NCBI RefSeq assembly: GCF_012927125.1 | Contig: NZ_JABBFZ010000004.1 | Span: 186,001 to 250,000 of the forward strand | DNA: 64,000 bases | DNA from: Paraburkholderia antibiotica | Lineage (GTDB): Bacteria; Pseudomonadota; Gammaproteobacteria; Burkholderiales; Burkholderiaceae | Direction: 5' to 3' | Shown here: piece after piece, positions 48,197 through 59,557 of the stretch | Numbering within the stretch: position 1 is the first letter of the stretch | Layout: every line of letters starts with the position of its first letter | Translations under genes and position numbers: made by a program | Notes under the pieces: generated by a model | Databases searched by the model: none | What the model saw: only the letters and a program-made list of their open reading frames with translations | Told to the model about the DNA's origin: nothing

Positions 48197-49441
48197 TTAA
48201 TTGCCGTCCGCATTGCCGTCTTCAGATTTCGCGTCGTCCCAGTTCATCCGGTGCCGGCGCACGGTCTCGGTATGCCGCGCATCGTCTTCGGTATGCAGAT
48301 AAAGGCTGGTCGTATTCAGCGACACGTGGCCGAGATTGTCGCGGATCGTGCGCAGATCGACGCCGCCGTCGGCCTGGTGCGAACCGGCCGTATGCCGCAG
48401 CCAGTGCGCGGATGCGCGTTCGAGTTCGTCGGCGCGATCGGCGAATTCCGTGCCGCGCGCGCGCAGCCACGTCGCCGCACCGGCAAAGATGCCCTTGATC
48501 GCGTCGTGAATCGCCGAGCGCGACAGGCAGCGGTTGCGGCCCTTGAACGGAATCACGAGCGGCGTTTCCTCGGACCGCACGGGCAGTGCGGCGAGGCCGT
48601 TCGAGGTGCGGTAGCTGCGCAGCTCCTGGATCAGTTCGGTGGACACCGGCACGATCCGTTCCTTGTCGCCTTTGCCCAGCGTTTCGAGCCACCATTGATC
48701 CTTGCCGTCCGCGCCGAGTCGTCTGAAGAAGCTCCCCATCTGCCCACCGGCGACTTCCGAAATCCGCATGCCCTGCAGATAGAACAGCGTGGTCAGCCAG
48801 CGGCAGCGCGCGTAGTACGCGCGTTGCGCGTCGGTGTCCTGCGGCAGTTGCTCGACGAACAGCTTCACCTCGTCCCACAACGACGTCGACAGATAGCGCG
48901 TGACGCGCGGCGCGGAACGCTTCGCGCGTTGCCGCAGTAGCGCCATCGGATTGCCGCGCAGATAGCCGGCGTTGACGAGCCACGTGAACATCGCGTTCAG
49001 GATGATCAGCGCCTGGCGCTGGCTCGCCGGCGACAGCGGCCCGTTGAACGGGCGCCAGCGTTCGTCGCCGCGCGGATACTTGCCGCCGTTGGACGAGACC
49101 CAGCGCGCGGCCGGCTGCGGATCGGCGATGAACGCCTTGAAGATCAGCAGATCCTCGTGCGTCAGCGACGACAGCGGTTTGCCGAGCTGCACGACGGCCC
49201 ACAGCAGCAGGCGCTCGGCTTCCTTGCGGTAATTGTCGAAGGTGGTCTTGGTGTCCGCGTAGTTCGACAGCCAGGCGCGCACCGCGTCGAGATCGTTGCG
49301 CGCCGAGAGCTGCGAGTTTTCGACCGCGCCGCGGTTGGTGCCGTCGCGGCCATCGAGCAACTCCGGCACGACGAGCGATTCGACGGGCTGGACGGTGGCG
49401 AGCCCGGCATGGGAGGCGGCTGACGGCGCGGCTTTGGACAC
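48197..49441 (-). CDS. Site-specific tyrosine recombinase/integrase
   Basis: A 414-residue tyrosine recombinase. A SAM-like N-terminal DNA-binding domain (RAWLSNYADTKTTFDNYRKEAERLL) is followed by the catalytic domain with Arg in YLQGMRISEVAG, Lys in ETLGKGDKERIVPV, His-x-x-Arg in AHWLRHTAGSH, His in NLGHVSLNTTS and nucleophile Tyr in SLYLHTEDD. All catalytic residues are intact. The start is GTG. It carries core-like codon use and no clear att repeats, cargo or tRNA adjoin it, so it may be a resident chromosomal recombinase rather than a mobile-element integrase. Confidence 0.88.
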   Translation of the reverse strand: MSKAAPSAASHAGLATVQPVESLVVPELLDGRDGTNRGAVENSQLSARNDLDAVRAWLSNYADTKTTFDNYRKEAERLLLWAVVQLGKPLSSLTHEDLLIFKAFIADPQPAARWVSSNGGKYPRGDERWRPFNGPLSPASQRQALIILNAMFTWLVNAGYLRGNPMALLRQRAKRSAPRVTRYLSTSLWDEVKLFVEQLPQDTDAQRAYYARCRWLTTLFYLQGMRISEVAGGQMGSFFRRLGADGKDQWWLETLGKGDKERIVPVSTELIQELRSYRTSNGLAALPVRSEETPLVIPFKGRNRCLSRSAIHDAIKGIFAGAATWLRARGTEFADRADELERASAHWLRHTAGSHQADGGVDLRTIRDNLGHVSLNTTSLYLHTEDDARHTETVRRHRMNWDDAKSEDGNADGN

Positions 49442-52233
<2,792 letters not shown>

Positions 52234-52321
52234 ACGCTCGCGTAAAGCGGTCGTGTTCGCGCGACTGGCGCTGATGGCGGGGTGTCAGTCGTAGATCGCG
52301 CGCAGGGATGCTTTGCACCAG

Positions 52322-52362
52322 ACGGTGCGATTGCCGGGAAGCCGGCGATCGCACCGTTTTTT
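52322..52362 (+). terminator. Intrinsic terminator after katG
   Basis: ACGGTGCGAT ... ATCGCACCGT perfect 10-bp stem with a further CCGG/CCGG inner pairing, followed by six T. Confidence 0.88.
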
Positions 52363-52512
52363 ATAGGGAAGGGCGCAAGGCTCGGGGCGAGGGAAGGGGG
52401 CGGGGCGCATGCGCGCGGGTCGGTTATGATCGCGGCGCGTCGCCGGGGTGGCCGCGACGCCGGACCGCCGGGCAGCGCAATCAAACCGATAAAGAACCGA
52501 AAAGGACAAACG

Positions 52513-53730
52513 ATGACGTGGTCGACATTCCGGCATGACTACATGGTCAGATTCTGGGCGCCGTTACCCGCGGTGATCACGGCGGGCGTGCTCTCGGCGC
52601 TGTATTTCGGGCTTACAGGAACGTTCTGGGCGGTGACGGGAGAATTCACGCGCTGGGGCGGACACGCGCTGCAGATGTTCGGCCTGCATCCCGAGGAGTG
52701 GGGCTACTTCAGGATCATCGGCCTGCACGGCACGCCGTGGACGCGTGTCGACGGCGTGATGGTGCTCGGCATGTTCGCCGGCAGTCTCGCGGCGGCGCTG
52801 TGGGCGAACAACGTGAAGCTGCGCCTGCCGCGTCGCAAGCGGCGCATCGCGCAGGCGCTCGTCGGCGGCGCGATTGCCGGGTTCGGCGCGCGGCTCGCGA
52901 TGGGCTGCAACCTCGCCGCTTTCTTCACCGGCATTCCGCAGTTCTCGCTGCATGCGTGGCTGTTCGCGCTGGCGACCATCGTCGGCTCGTACTTCGGCAC
53001 GCGGGTCGCGCTGCTGCCGTTCCTGCGCGCCGACGTCAGGCTCGTGCGAGCCGCTAGCGCCGGCACGGTCGCGCCGCGTGCCGCGCTGGCGCGCTGGCAG
53101 TTTCGCCTCGGCGTGGCCGTGTTCTGCGTCGCGGTGGCCGCGTCGCTCGAACTGGCCTCGAGCGCGCTGAAGCTCGGCTTCGCCGCGCTGTTCGGCATCG
53201 CGTTCGGCATCCTGATCGAGCGCGCGCAGATCTGCTTTACCTCGGCGTTCCGCGACATGTGGATCACCGGCCGCACCGCGATGGCACGGGCGATCGTGCT
53301 CGGCATGGCGGCCAGCGCGATCGGCATCTTCAGCTACGTGCAGCTCGGCGTCGAGCCGAAGATCCTGTGGGCGGGGCCGAACGCGATCATCGGCGGCGTG
53401 CTGTTCGGCTTCGGCATCGTCGTGGCGGGCGGCTGCGAAACGGGCTGGATGTATCGCTCGATGGAAGGACAGGTGCACTACTGGTTCGTCGGGATCGGCA
53501 ATATCGCGGGCGCGACGGTGCTGGCGGCGCTGTGGGATCGCATCGGGCCGCCGCTCGCGCTCGCATGGCCGAAGGTCAATCTGCTCGCGACGTTCGGGCC
53601 GCTGGGCGGTCTGCTCGTTACCTACGCGGGGCTCGTACTGGCCTTCCTGTTGCTGCTGTGGTGGGAAAAGGCGTTTGTCGCGCGACGTGCGCAAATGGCC
53701 GTGCAGGCCGAATCGAAAGGAGCGTTCTGA
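52513..53730 (+). CDS. YeeE/YedE-family membrane permease (thiosulfate or selenium type)
   Basis: A 405-residue membrane protein with about ten hydrophobic segments. GARLAMGCNLAAFFTGIPQFS and GIVVAGGCETGWMYRSMEGQVHYW carry the conserved Gly-Cys motifs of the YeeE/YedE family; the second is typical of the long YedE branch linked to selenium metabolism, while YeeE proteins import thiosulfate. AAAAGGA precedes the ATG at 52513. It is translationally coupled (TGATG) to a TusA-like gene, which fits sulfur or selenium uptake with transfer to a sulfurtransferase carrier. No selD or selA is present in the window. Confidence 0.85.
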   Translation: MTWSTFRHDYMVRFWAPLPAVITAGVLSALYFGLTGTFWAVTGEFTRWGGHALQMFGLHPEEWGYFRIIGLHGTPWTRVDGVMVLGMFAGSLAAALWANNVKLRLPRRKRRIAQALVGGAIAGFGARLAMGCNLAAFFTGIPQFSLHAWLFALATIVGSYFGTRVALLPFLRADVRLVRAASAGTVAPRAALARWQFRLGVAVFCVAVAASLELASSALKLGFAALFGIAFGILIERAQICFTSAFRDMWITGRTAMARAIVLGMAASAIGIFSYVQLGVEPKILWAGPNAIIGGVLFGFGIVVAGGCETGWMYRSMEGQVHYWFVGIGNIAGATVLAALWDRIGPPLALAWPKVNLLATFGPLGGLLVTYAGLVLAFLLLLWWEKAFVARRAQMAVQAESKGAF

Positions 53731-53969
53731 TGACTGAAGCGATCAAGGCAGCCGATTTCCAGCTCGATATGAGCGGCGAGCCGTGCCCGTATCCGGTCGT
53801 CGCGATGCTCGAAGCGATGCAGGCGCTGCAGGGCGGCCAGGTGCTGGAAGTGCTGGCGGATTGCCCGCAGTCGATCAACAGCATTCCGGCCGACGCGACG
53901 CGGGCCGGTTACCGCGTGCTGAAGGTCGAACAGCAGGGACCGACGATCCGTTACTGGATCGAACGTTAG
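53730..53969 (+). CDS. TusA/YedF-family sulfur carrier protein
   Basis: A 79-residue protein with the CPxP motif in MSGEPCPYPVVAMLEAM (active-site Cys about residue 18) and the fold end GPTIRYWIER. TusA relatives carry persulfide sulfur (or possibly selenium) between proteins. It overlaps the stop of the YeeE/YedE gene, so it is the permease's partner, as in yeeE-yeeD and yedE-yedF pairs. Confidence 0.88.
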   Translation: MTEAIKAADFQLDMSGEPCPYPVVAMLEAMQALQGGQVLEVLADCPQSINSIPADATRAGYRVLKVEQQGPTIRYWIER

Positions 53970-54281
53970 GCATTTGACCGATGCCCGTCGTCCTGGCGGG
54001 AGGCTTCCGATCCGTGCACGGGCTGCATCCCGCCGCGCGCGGCGCCGACACCGCCGGGCACACAGACCGCATGTGGAGCCCGACGCGGATCTGTTTCAGT
54101 GTGTCTGAAAACAGCGAATAGCCGCTTATTCCTGCCACTGGGTTGCCGATATCAGGAATTCTTAAGAAGTTAGCGTTAGGCTCTGTAGTTTGTCCGATTG
54201 CCTGTTCATGGCATTGGTTGAAAAATCGAAACCGCCATGCGCGATCCATTCGGCCCGACTCAATCAACCCGGGGACTTCAA
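53970..54281. other. Intergenic region before cytochrome b561
   Basis: 312 bases without a gene. AT-rich promoter-like sequence at 54150-54200 includes CTTAAG (54162-54167) but no second half-site at the spacing seen at 1884 and 4767. Confidence 0.4.
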
Positions 54282-54857
54282 ATGATCAAACGGTACGACG
54301 TCAACGCGGCCGCATACGATATCGTGGCGCGCACCCTCCACTGGTTGACGGTCCTGCTGATCGCATCGCAGTTCCTGATCGGCTGGACGATGCCTGACGT
54401 CCACAGGGACACGCTGCCGGTCGGGCTGATTGCCTGGCATCTTGGCGTCGGCGCGACACTGATTGCCGTCATCGTGCTCAGGGTAGTCTGGCGGCTGACT
54501 CATCGGCCCAAACCGGAGGAGTTGCCGCCGTTGCTCGGCTTCGCTTCTCGCATTACCCATTTTTTCCTCTACCTCTGCTTACTCATCGTCCCGCTGCTCG
54601 GCTGGATCAACGCATCCTCGCGTGGCTGGGCGGTTCGCCTCGCAGGCCTCGTGCGCTATCCGTCGTTGAGCAGCACAGGGTCGGCGTTTGGCCACGAAAT
54701 GGGGGATGTCCACGGTATTCTCGCGTGGGTGCTGTTCGCGCTCATCGTCCTGCACATCCTCGCCGCGCTGTTCCATCGTTTCGTTCTGAAAGATCATGTG
54801 ATGCAGCGGATGCTGCCGGGTGCCGGGCCGTCGCGTGACGCCGCGCGCGATAACTGA
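54282..54857 (+). CDS. Cytochrome b561
   Basis: A 191-residue membrane protein with four hydrophobic helices of the CybB type. Haem-ligand histidines are visible in VARTLHWLTVLL, GLIAWHLGVGATL, DVHGILAWVLF and LVLHILAALFHRF-type helix 4 sequence. It transfers electrons between quinone and superoxide or another partner in the inner membrane. GGGGAC lies just before the ATG at 54282; the frame is open to 54237. It begins the redox/stress region that runs to the end of the window. Confidence 0.9.
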   Translation: MIKRYDVNAAAYDIVARTLHWLTVLLIASQFLIGWTMPDVHRDTLPVGLIAWHLGVGATLIAVIVLRVVWRLTHRPKPEELPPLLGFASRITHFFLYLCLLIVPLLGWINASSRGWAVRLAGLVRYPSLSSTGSAFGHEMGDVHGILAWVLFALIVLHILAALFHRFVLKDHVMQRMLPGAGPSRDAARDN

Positions 54858-54942
54858 GCGGGTATGCGACGGAGAGCGGACGTCGCCGCCTACGATCGGC
54901 GACGTCCCGCAGAGGAACGGACACGACCTCGCCGGCGCTCCG

Positions 54943-55317
54943 TCAACTGTCGTTTCCAGCGGCGAACAAGCCGTTTTCGGGTTCCGACGGTTCGGTGTCG
55001 ATGCACTGCACGCGCCAGTGACCCGTCATCAGACTGCGCCCGCGTTCCGCGCACGACTGCACCCGGCCGACCTCGCCTTCGAAGGGCCCATCCGTGGCGT
55101 TCAGATCGAGTCCTTCGAGCACGCACACGGGCACCGTGCAGTGAGGAGCACAGACGAGCGTATTGCCGCAATCCATATGCAACACGCCCCACTCGGGTAG
55201 ATCGAGCCCGAAGTGACCTTCGCGCGACCATTTCCGTGTGTTCCTGTCGAGCCACAGAATCGCGAAGGCCATTGGGTGGACGCGATCGAATGTGTCGAGA
55301 TGCACGGTGAGGCGCAT
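54943..55317 (-). CDS. Hypothetical protein, 124 aa
   Basis: Unrecognised small protein: MRLTVHLDTFDRVHPMAFAI, then LWLDRNTRKWSREGHFGLDLPEWGVL, and three cysteines in HMDCGNTLVCAPHCTVPVCVLEG (four with the last), a possible metal-binding cluster. GGAGAA precedes the ATG at 55317. It lies directly downstream of the cytochrome c-like gene on the same strand. Confidence 0.5.
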   Translation of the reverse strand: MRLTVHLDTFDRVHPMAFAILWLDRNTRKWSREGHFGLDLPEWGVLHMDCGNTLVCAPHCTVPVCVLEGLDLNATDGPFEGEVGRVQSCAERGRSLMTGHWRVQCIDTEPSEPENGLFAAGNDS

Positions 55318-55394
55318 GAAAATTCTCCGGCACGGCGTGGCACGCGCTGGCCCGCGCGCGGCAACCATGCGGCATGGCCAGCGTCAATGACACG

Positions 55395-55726
55395 TCATTG
55401 ACTCAATACCCATTGCACCAGCGTATGCGCGTCTTCCGCCGAAAGCGGGCCGCCGCGTTCGACCGCGGCAGGCATCGCCATGTCGCCCCAGTGAGCTTTG
55501 CCGCCCAGACGCAGCTTCTGTTCGAGCATCCGCGACGCGTTCGGCATGTCGCGATAGCGCTCGGCGATCTGCTGGAACGACGGGGCGAGAAACGGCGCGT
55601 CGTGCATATGGCAGAACATGCAGTGCTGCTGATCGACGAGCGCGGTCGGTTCGGGTTCGCCATGTACAACACCGGTGCCCAGCGCAAGTGCCGCGCAGGC
55701 AGGAAGTTTCGTAACAGTGCGATCAC
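55395..55726 (-). pseudogene. Class I cytochrome c, start codon lacking or frameshifted in the signal peptide
   Basis: The frame ending at 55395 encodes a small cytochrome c: haem motif CMFCH preceded by TALVDQQH, then APFLAPSFQQIAERYRD, and the distal Met in HWGDMAMPAAV. Upstream, in the same frame, there is a signal-like stretch (PACAALALGTGVVHGEPEP), but no ATG, GTG or TTG before the next stop except the Met inside the haem motif. A neighbouring frame offers GTG at 55726 and encodes MIALLRNFLPA, a natural signal start. The two join if the GCAGGCAG tandem (55695-55702) has lost one 4-base unit. Either a lesion, an error or a rare start codon. Confidence 0.65.
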
Positions 55727-55787
55727 GACAGGCCCCACTGCATGAGGAACGGCATCAATCAGTCCAGGAGGCGGCAACCGGGCGTCA

Positions 55788-55801
55788 TTGACATCGATCA
55801 A
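55788..55801. promoter_or_regulatory. FNR-type site 1
   Basis: TTGAC ATCG ATCAA, 9 of 10 consensus positions, 62 bases upstream of the cytochrome c-like frame start at 55726 and in the divergent region before the Usp gene at 56202. Confidence 0.65.
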
Positions 55802-55995
55802 TCCACTCACGGAGGCATCTGCCGGTAGGCCCCTTCATTATCGTGGAGCAGCGGTGGAGCAGAGCGCGGCCGGGCCCCGCCTCGCGATAGACACTGGAAA
55901 CGGCGCGAGGCATGCGAAGCAGCGCGAACCCTGTGCTCGACGGCCTGAGTCACGGCAAGCCGGCTGGCGCGGCGGTCCTTGCGATCGGCCCACGG

Positions 55996-56009
55996 TTGAC
56001 TCAGATCAA
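55996..56009. promoter_or_regulatory. FNR-type site 2, upstream of usp gene
   Basis: TTGAC TCAG ATCAA, 9 of 10 positions, about 190 bases before the Usp start at 56202. Confidence 0.65.
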
Positions 56010-56201
56010 GCGGCGTATCGCGTCGCGGGCCATGCTGTAACCGCGCCGCCATGTCGTAGCTGTTCGCGATCACGGGCCATGTCCGGACAGGCGCGCTTCC
56101 GCGCATGCGGGCTCCGATTATGGCGCCCGCTACCCGTGCGCCGCTCACGAGGGACGACTCCGAGTGGCGGCGCCGCGATGCAACGTTTCCGAGGACTGCC
56201 G

Positions 56202-57197
56202 ATGAACCCCGCTATCGATCCCACTCCGTTCATGCGCGTGATGGTGGCGTCCACGGGCCGCACCGGCCTCGTTCCGGCGACACACTTCTCCCGGCAGTTC
56301 GCCGCCGCGGATGCGAAGTTCAGGCTGGTCGACATCGTTTGCAATCCTGCACAACTTTTCCCGACGCTGATACTGAACTATCCGGACTGGTGCGAGGCAC
56401 ACCGTGCCATGCTGCACGGCGCGCAAGCCTCGTTACGCGATACGGCGAGCGCATTGCGCCAGGTCCTCGGCGAAGCCGATACAGAAGTGATCGACCTGAC
56501 CGCATTGCATCAAGGCGCCGCGGAAGCGCTCGCGCATGCCGCGAGGCAGTGGCGCGCGGATCTGATCGCGGTTGCCGCGCACCGGTACGAACATCGACGC
56601 GCAGGGCGTATCGACTCCGACGAACTGGTGGCGCTTACTCATTGCCCGGTTCTGTATCTGCCCGCCACGTCGCTCGAGGCAGTCAGCCCGACCGTGCGCC
56701 GCGTGCTGGTCGCAATCGACGGCAGCGGCACAGCCCTGGACTCGTTGCGTGTCGCGCTGGCCGTTGCGCCGCCAGACGCCCGTTTCAAGGCCGTCTACGC
56801 GGCAGACGACGGACTCGCCTGGCGCGAGTGGTTGCCGTCGGAGATGGTGTCGCGACATCGAATCGAGGTGCTGCAACGCGGCGAGGCAATGCTCGCCTCC
56901 AGCCGCCACCCGGCCGAAGCCGCGCTGCTCGACTTCGACGATGACTCGGGCGATACGTCGAGCGCCATTCTCGACGAAGCGCAACGATGGCGGGCGGACC
57001 TGATCGCCATGGGCTCCCACGGCATGCGCGGTGCGGCGCAACCATTCCCGGGACATGTGGCATCGCGAACACTGCGCGACGCTTGTTGTCCGGTGCTCGT
57101 ATGCCCGCGCGGCGCGGCGTCGGGTGGCAGGGCGCGAGCGGAATCGGCGTGGCCGCAACCGGAACCCGGTAACGGAAACGTACCGTGCTACAGCTAG
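56202..57197 (+). CDS. Tandem universal stress protein
   Basis: A 331-residue protein made of two Usp domains. The first half (FMRVMVASTGRTGLVPATHFSR ... WRADLIAVAAHRYEHRRAG) is diverged in the ATP loop; the second begins VRRVLVAIDGSGTALDSLRV and ends with RADLIAMGSHGMRGAAQPFPGHVASRTLRDACCPVLV, closer to the GxxG-x9-G(S/T) nucleotide motif. GAGGA precedes the ATG at 56202. An FNR-type site lies upstream. The next Usp gene starts 54 bases downstream, so both are likely co-transcribed. Role: low-oxygen or stress survival by analogy with the family. Confidence 0.85.
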   Translation: MNPAIDPTPFMRVMVASTGRTGLVPATHFSRQFAAADAKFRLVDIVCNPAQLFPTLILNYPDWCEAHRAMLHGAQASLRDTASALRQVLGEADTEVIDLTALHQGAAEALAHAARQWRADLIAVAAHRYEHRRAGRIDSDELVALTHCPVLYLPATSLEAVSPTVRRVLVAIDGSGTALDSLRVALAVAPPDARFKAVYAADDGLAWREWLPSEMVSRHRIEVLQRGEAMLASSRHPAEAALLDFDDDSGDTSSAILDEAQRWRADLIAMGSHGMRGAAQPFPGHVASRTLRDACCPVLVCPRGAASGGRARAESAWPQPEPGNGNVPCYS

Positions 57198-57251
57198 CGT
57201 TGGCGCGGCGCGCATGCGGATCGACTCTGAATGCCTCTACGGAGAATCGTC

Positions 57252-57761
57252 ATGTACCGGAATATTCTCGTTGCGCTCGATGGCGGGAGTGCCTCGAAAC
57301 GCGCGCTGGAAGAAGTGCTGGGACTCGCCGCGCTGACGAAGGCCGTCGTGCATCCGCTCTATGTGGTGGACAAGACCCCGCTCTTTTCATATGCAGGCTA
57401 TTACGATCCGATCACCCTCATCGATGCGCTGCGCAGGGATGGCCGAGCAGTGCTAGGGGCGGCGGAACGGGCCTGCGCGAGCGCCGAGGTCGAATGCCGC
57501 GCCGAGATGGTGGAATCGAACAGTCTGTCCGACGACGTGGCCAGCGCCGTGCTGCGCCACGCGCAACGGGTTCGTGCCGATCTGATCGTGATGGGCACGC
57601 ACGGACGCCGAGGGGTCAGGCGCCTCGTGATCGGCAGCGTCGCGGAACAGGTTTTGCGTTTGGCGCGGTGTCCCGTGCTGCTGATCCGCGCAGAAGGCAC
57701 GCACGCATCTGCCGCGGCCCAGGTGGCCGGGCAGCCGGCATCGTCGCGCGGCGGAGCATGA
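57252..57761 (+). CDS. Universal stress protein
   Basis: A 169-residue single-domain Usp: MYRNILVALDGGSASKRALEEV, HPLYVVDKTPLFSYAGYYDP, and the nucleotide-binding [20 protein letters not shown] (G-x2-G-x9-G-S), which suggests an ATP-binding type. The closing CPVLLIRAEG is typical; the last 20 residues are variable. It follows the tandem Usp gene by 54 bases. Confidence 0.92.
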   Translation: MYRNILVALDGGSASKRALEEVLGLAALTKAVVHPLYVVDKTPLFSYAGYYDPITLIDALRRDGRAVLGAAERACASAEVECRAEMVESNSLSDDVASAVLRHAQRVRADLIVMGTHGRRGVRRLVIGSVAEQVLRLARCPVLLIRAEGTHASAAAQVAGQPASSRGGA

Positions 57762-57851
57762 CAAGCCAGGCGGTTACCCGAAGCGCGCTCGACGATGCCG
57801 GACGTTGCGCGCCGCCCCTCGCGCCGGACGCCGCACATCCCATTCGAGGCG

Positions 57852-58043
57852 TCATCCTCGGGTCGCGCGGGTCATGACACCACGTCGCCCAAAGGCCGCC
57901 TCGGCGAATGGCTCAGTCGCGGTCCGCGTCCGATGCGCAGCAGAAGCTGCGGCAGCGAAACGCAGTTGCCGCTCCAGGGGCGCGGTGGCGTCGAAGTGCG
58001 GGTCGCCGGGGGCCCACGTTTCGTTTTGCGCGGCGTCGTTCAT
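57852..58043 (-). CDS. Small hypothetical protein, 63 aa, possible FNR target
   Basis: MNDAAQNETWAPGDPHFDAT followed by an Ala/Arg-rich helical tail; no family recognised. The evidence for coding is a good GGGAGA ribosome-binding site 7 bases before the ATG and an FNR-like site 78 bases upstream of the start (58121-58134). Length and composition leave chance possible. Confidence 0.4.
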   Translation of the reverse strand: MNDAAQNETWAPGDPHFDATAPLERQLRFAAAASAAHRTRTATEPFAEAAFGRRGVMTRATRG

Positions 58044-58120
58044 CTCGAGGTCTCCCGTCGCGGCGTCGCCGCGAACACGCGATCGATACCGTTAGCGTGT
58101 CACGCAGAACCTCGGCACGA

Positions 58121-58134
58121 TTGAGTCAGGTCAA
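58121..58134. promoter_or_regulatory. FNR-like site 3 (weaker)
   Basis: TTGAG TCAG GTCAA, 8 of 10 positions, between the FNR-type regulator gene end and the small ORF at 58043. Confidence 0.45.
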
Positions 58135-58205
58135 CGTTCGGGTGTCTCGCCGCCGGCGCGGAGCTCTCGACACCCCGGCTCGCCATTGCGCGCCGGACAC
58201 GTCGT

Positions 58206-58997
58206 TCAGACCTGCGCGAGGCCTTGTGCATCGACGATACGAATCGTTTTTCCATTCGCATCGAGCAGCCGCTCGCGTTGAAATTTCGAGAACATCCGGC
58301 TCACCGTTTCGAGCTTCATGCCGAGGTAGCAGCCAATCTCCTCGCGCGTCATGCGCAGATGGAATTCGACGGCCGAGAAGCCACGCGCCTTGAAGCGCTT
58401 CGACAGGTTCAGCAGAAACGTCGCGACGCGCTGTTCGGCGGTCATCGTGCCGAGCAGCATCATCTGGTTCGATTCGCGCACGATTTCGCTGCTCATCATC
58501 TGGTAGATGTGGTGTTGCATGGGCTTCATCTCGCGGCAGATCGCCTCGAGCTGCGCGAACGGAATGATGCACACGACGCTATCTTCGAGCGCGATCGCAT
58601 CGCAGTTCTGCTTGCCGGAGCCGATGCCATCGAGACCGAGCGCGTCGCCGGCAATCTGGAAACCGGTCACATGCTCGCGACCGTCGCGATGCATGACCAC
58701 CGTTTTGAACGACCCGGCACGCACCGCGTAAATGCTCTGAAACGTATCGCCGCTTCGATACAGCGTCTCACCCCGTCGGATCGGGCGGGTCGTGCAGATC
58801 ACCGCATCCAGTTTCGCGAATTCGCTTGCGCTCAGATCGGACGGCATGCAAGCCGCGCGCATCGAGCAGGTGGAGCAACGCGACCCGCCGCGCGCTTCAT
58901 GGGGCATCGCGGTGCCGGACCGGACAGCCTGAATCGGCAGCATGGACACGGAGCGCGGTGAGGGAGGGCGGGGTTCGCGCGAGGCGGCAGCTTGCAT
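58206..58997 (-). CDS. fnr: FNR-type oxygen-responsive transcription regulator
   Basis: A 263-residue Crp/Fnr regulator. The N-terminal cluster CSTCSMRAAC gives Cys41, Cys44 and Cys50 (C-x2-C-x5-C) and a fourth Cys132 lies in SGKQNC, the full set for an oxygen-labile 4Fe-4S cluster. The cNMP-binding-type barrel (RRGETLYRSGDTFQSIYAVRAG, ISIAGDALGLDGI-like run) and dimer helix follow, then the HTH TREEIGCYLGMKLETVSRMF with Glu, Ser, Arg positioned to read TTGAT. GGAGA precedes the ATG at 58997. FNR-type palindromes surround it at seven positions, making it the likely local regulator under low oxygen. Confidence 0.93.
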   Translation of the reverse strand: MQAAASREPRPPSPRSVSMLPIQAVRSGTAMPHEARGGSRCSTCSMRAACMPSDLSASEFAKLDAVICTTRPIRRGETLYRSGDTFQSIYAVRAGSFKTVVMHRDGREHVTGFQIAGDALGLDGIGSGKQNCDAIALEDSVVCIIPFAQLEAICREMKPMQHHIYQMMSSEIVRESNQMMLLGTMTAEQRVATFLLNLSKRFKARGFSAVEFHLRMTREEIGCYLGMKLETVSRMFSKFQRERLLDANGKTIRIVDAQGLAQV

Positions 58998-59557
58998 GAT
59001 CGTCTCCAGATTTTTTGCGCAAAGCGCGCACGACGCGTATTGGCAATGCTTTCGATGGTGCGGCGGGCGAGCCCGTTTCAGCGTGTCGTGTCGCGGAAGA
59101 TGGTTCGTGCCTGCCGCTTCGCGCGCGCGGTGACATGCCGTGGCGCGATCGGGTGTCAGTAGGATGCCAACGATGGACGGCTACGTGCGCGAAAGTAATC
59201 GATCGATACGGGTGGCGCGACGGTGTCCCTATCGATGAGTATCGGTCGTTATATCTCAAAAATATATCGGCTTGGCTTTAACTACGCCTAGGAGTTCAGG
59301 GGACGGTTGTAGGAATCTTCCGAGCGGGAAATAAAGAGGCGGCGAGGGTGACAACCGGCGGCAGCGCCGATCGCGGATGGTGAGGGACACTCGGAGCAGA
59401 CCGCGCGAGCGGTGCTGCTTGCGCGGCGATGTCGCGGCATCGCATACCTCGTGCGACGGACAGGCGTGTGCCCGGCGGGCGACATGCGGTCCGCGGGCAT
59501 GCGTCGTATGGGGACGACCGGTGTGCGCGCCACCGCGCGCGCATCGGTCGGGGGGCG
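58998..59557. other. Gene-free region between FNR gene and Usp operon end
   Basis: 560 bases. It holds the FNR gene promoter and the 3' end of the convergent-side Usp operon. No FNR-type site was seen here. An AT-rich patch at 59246-59282 contains TATATCTCAAAAATATATC. Confidence 0.4.

Noticed and set aside
54150..54190. CTTAAG and TTAG motifs before cytochrome b561 as a third response-regulator box
   Set aside because: Only one hexamer fits; the second half-site is absent at the 11-bp spacing, and no aligned -10 is present.
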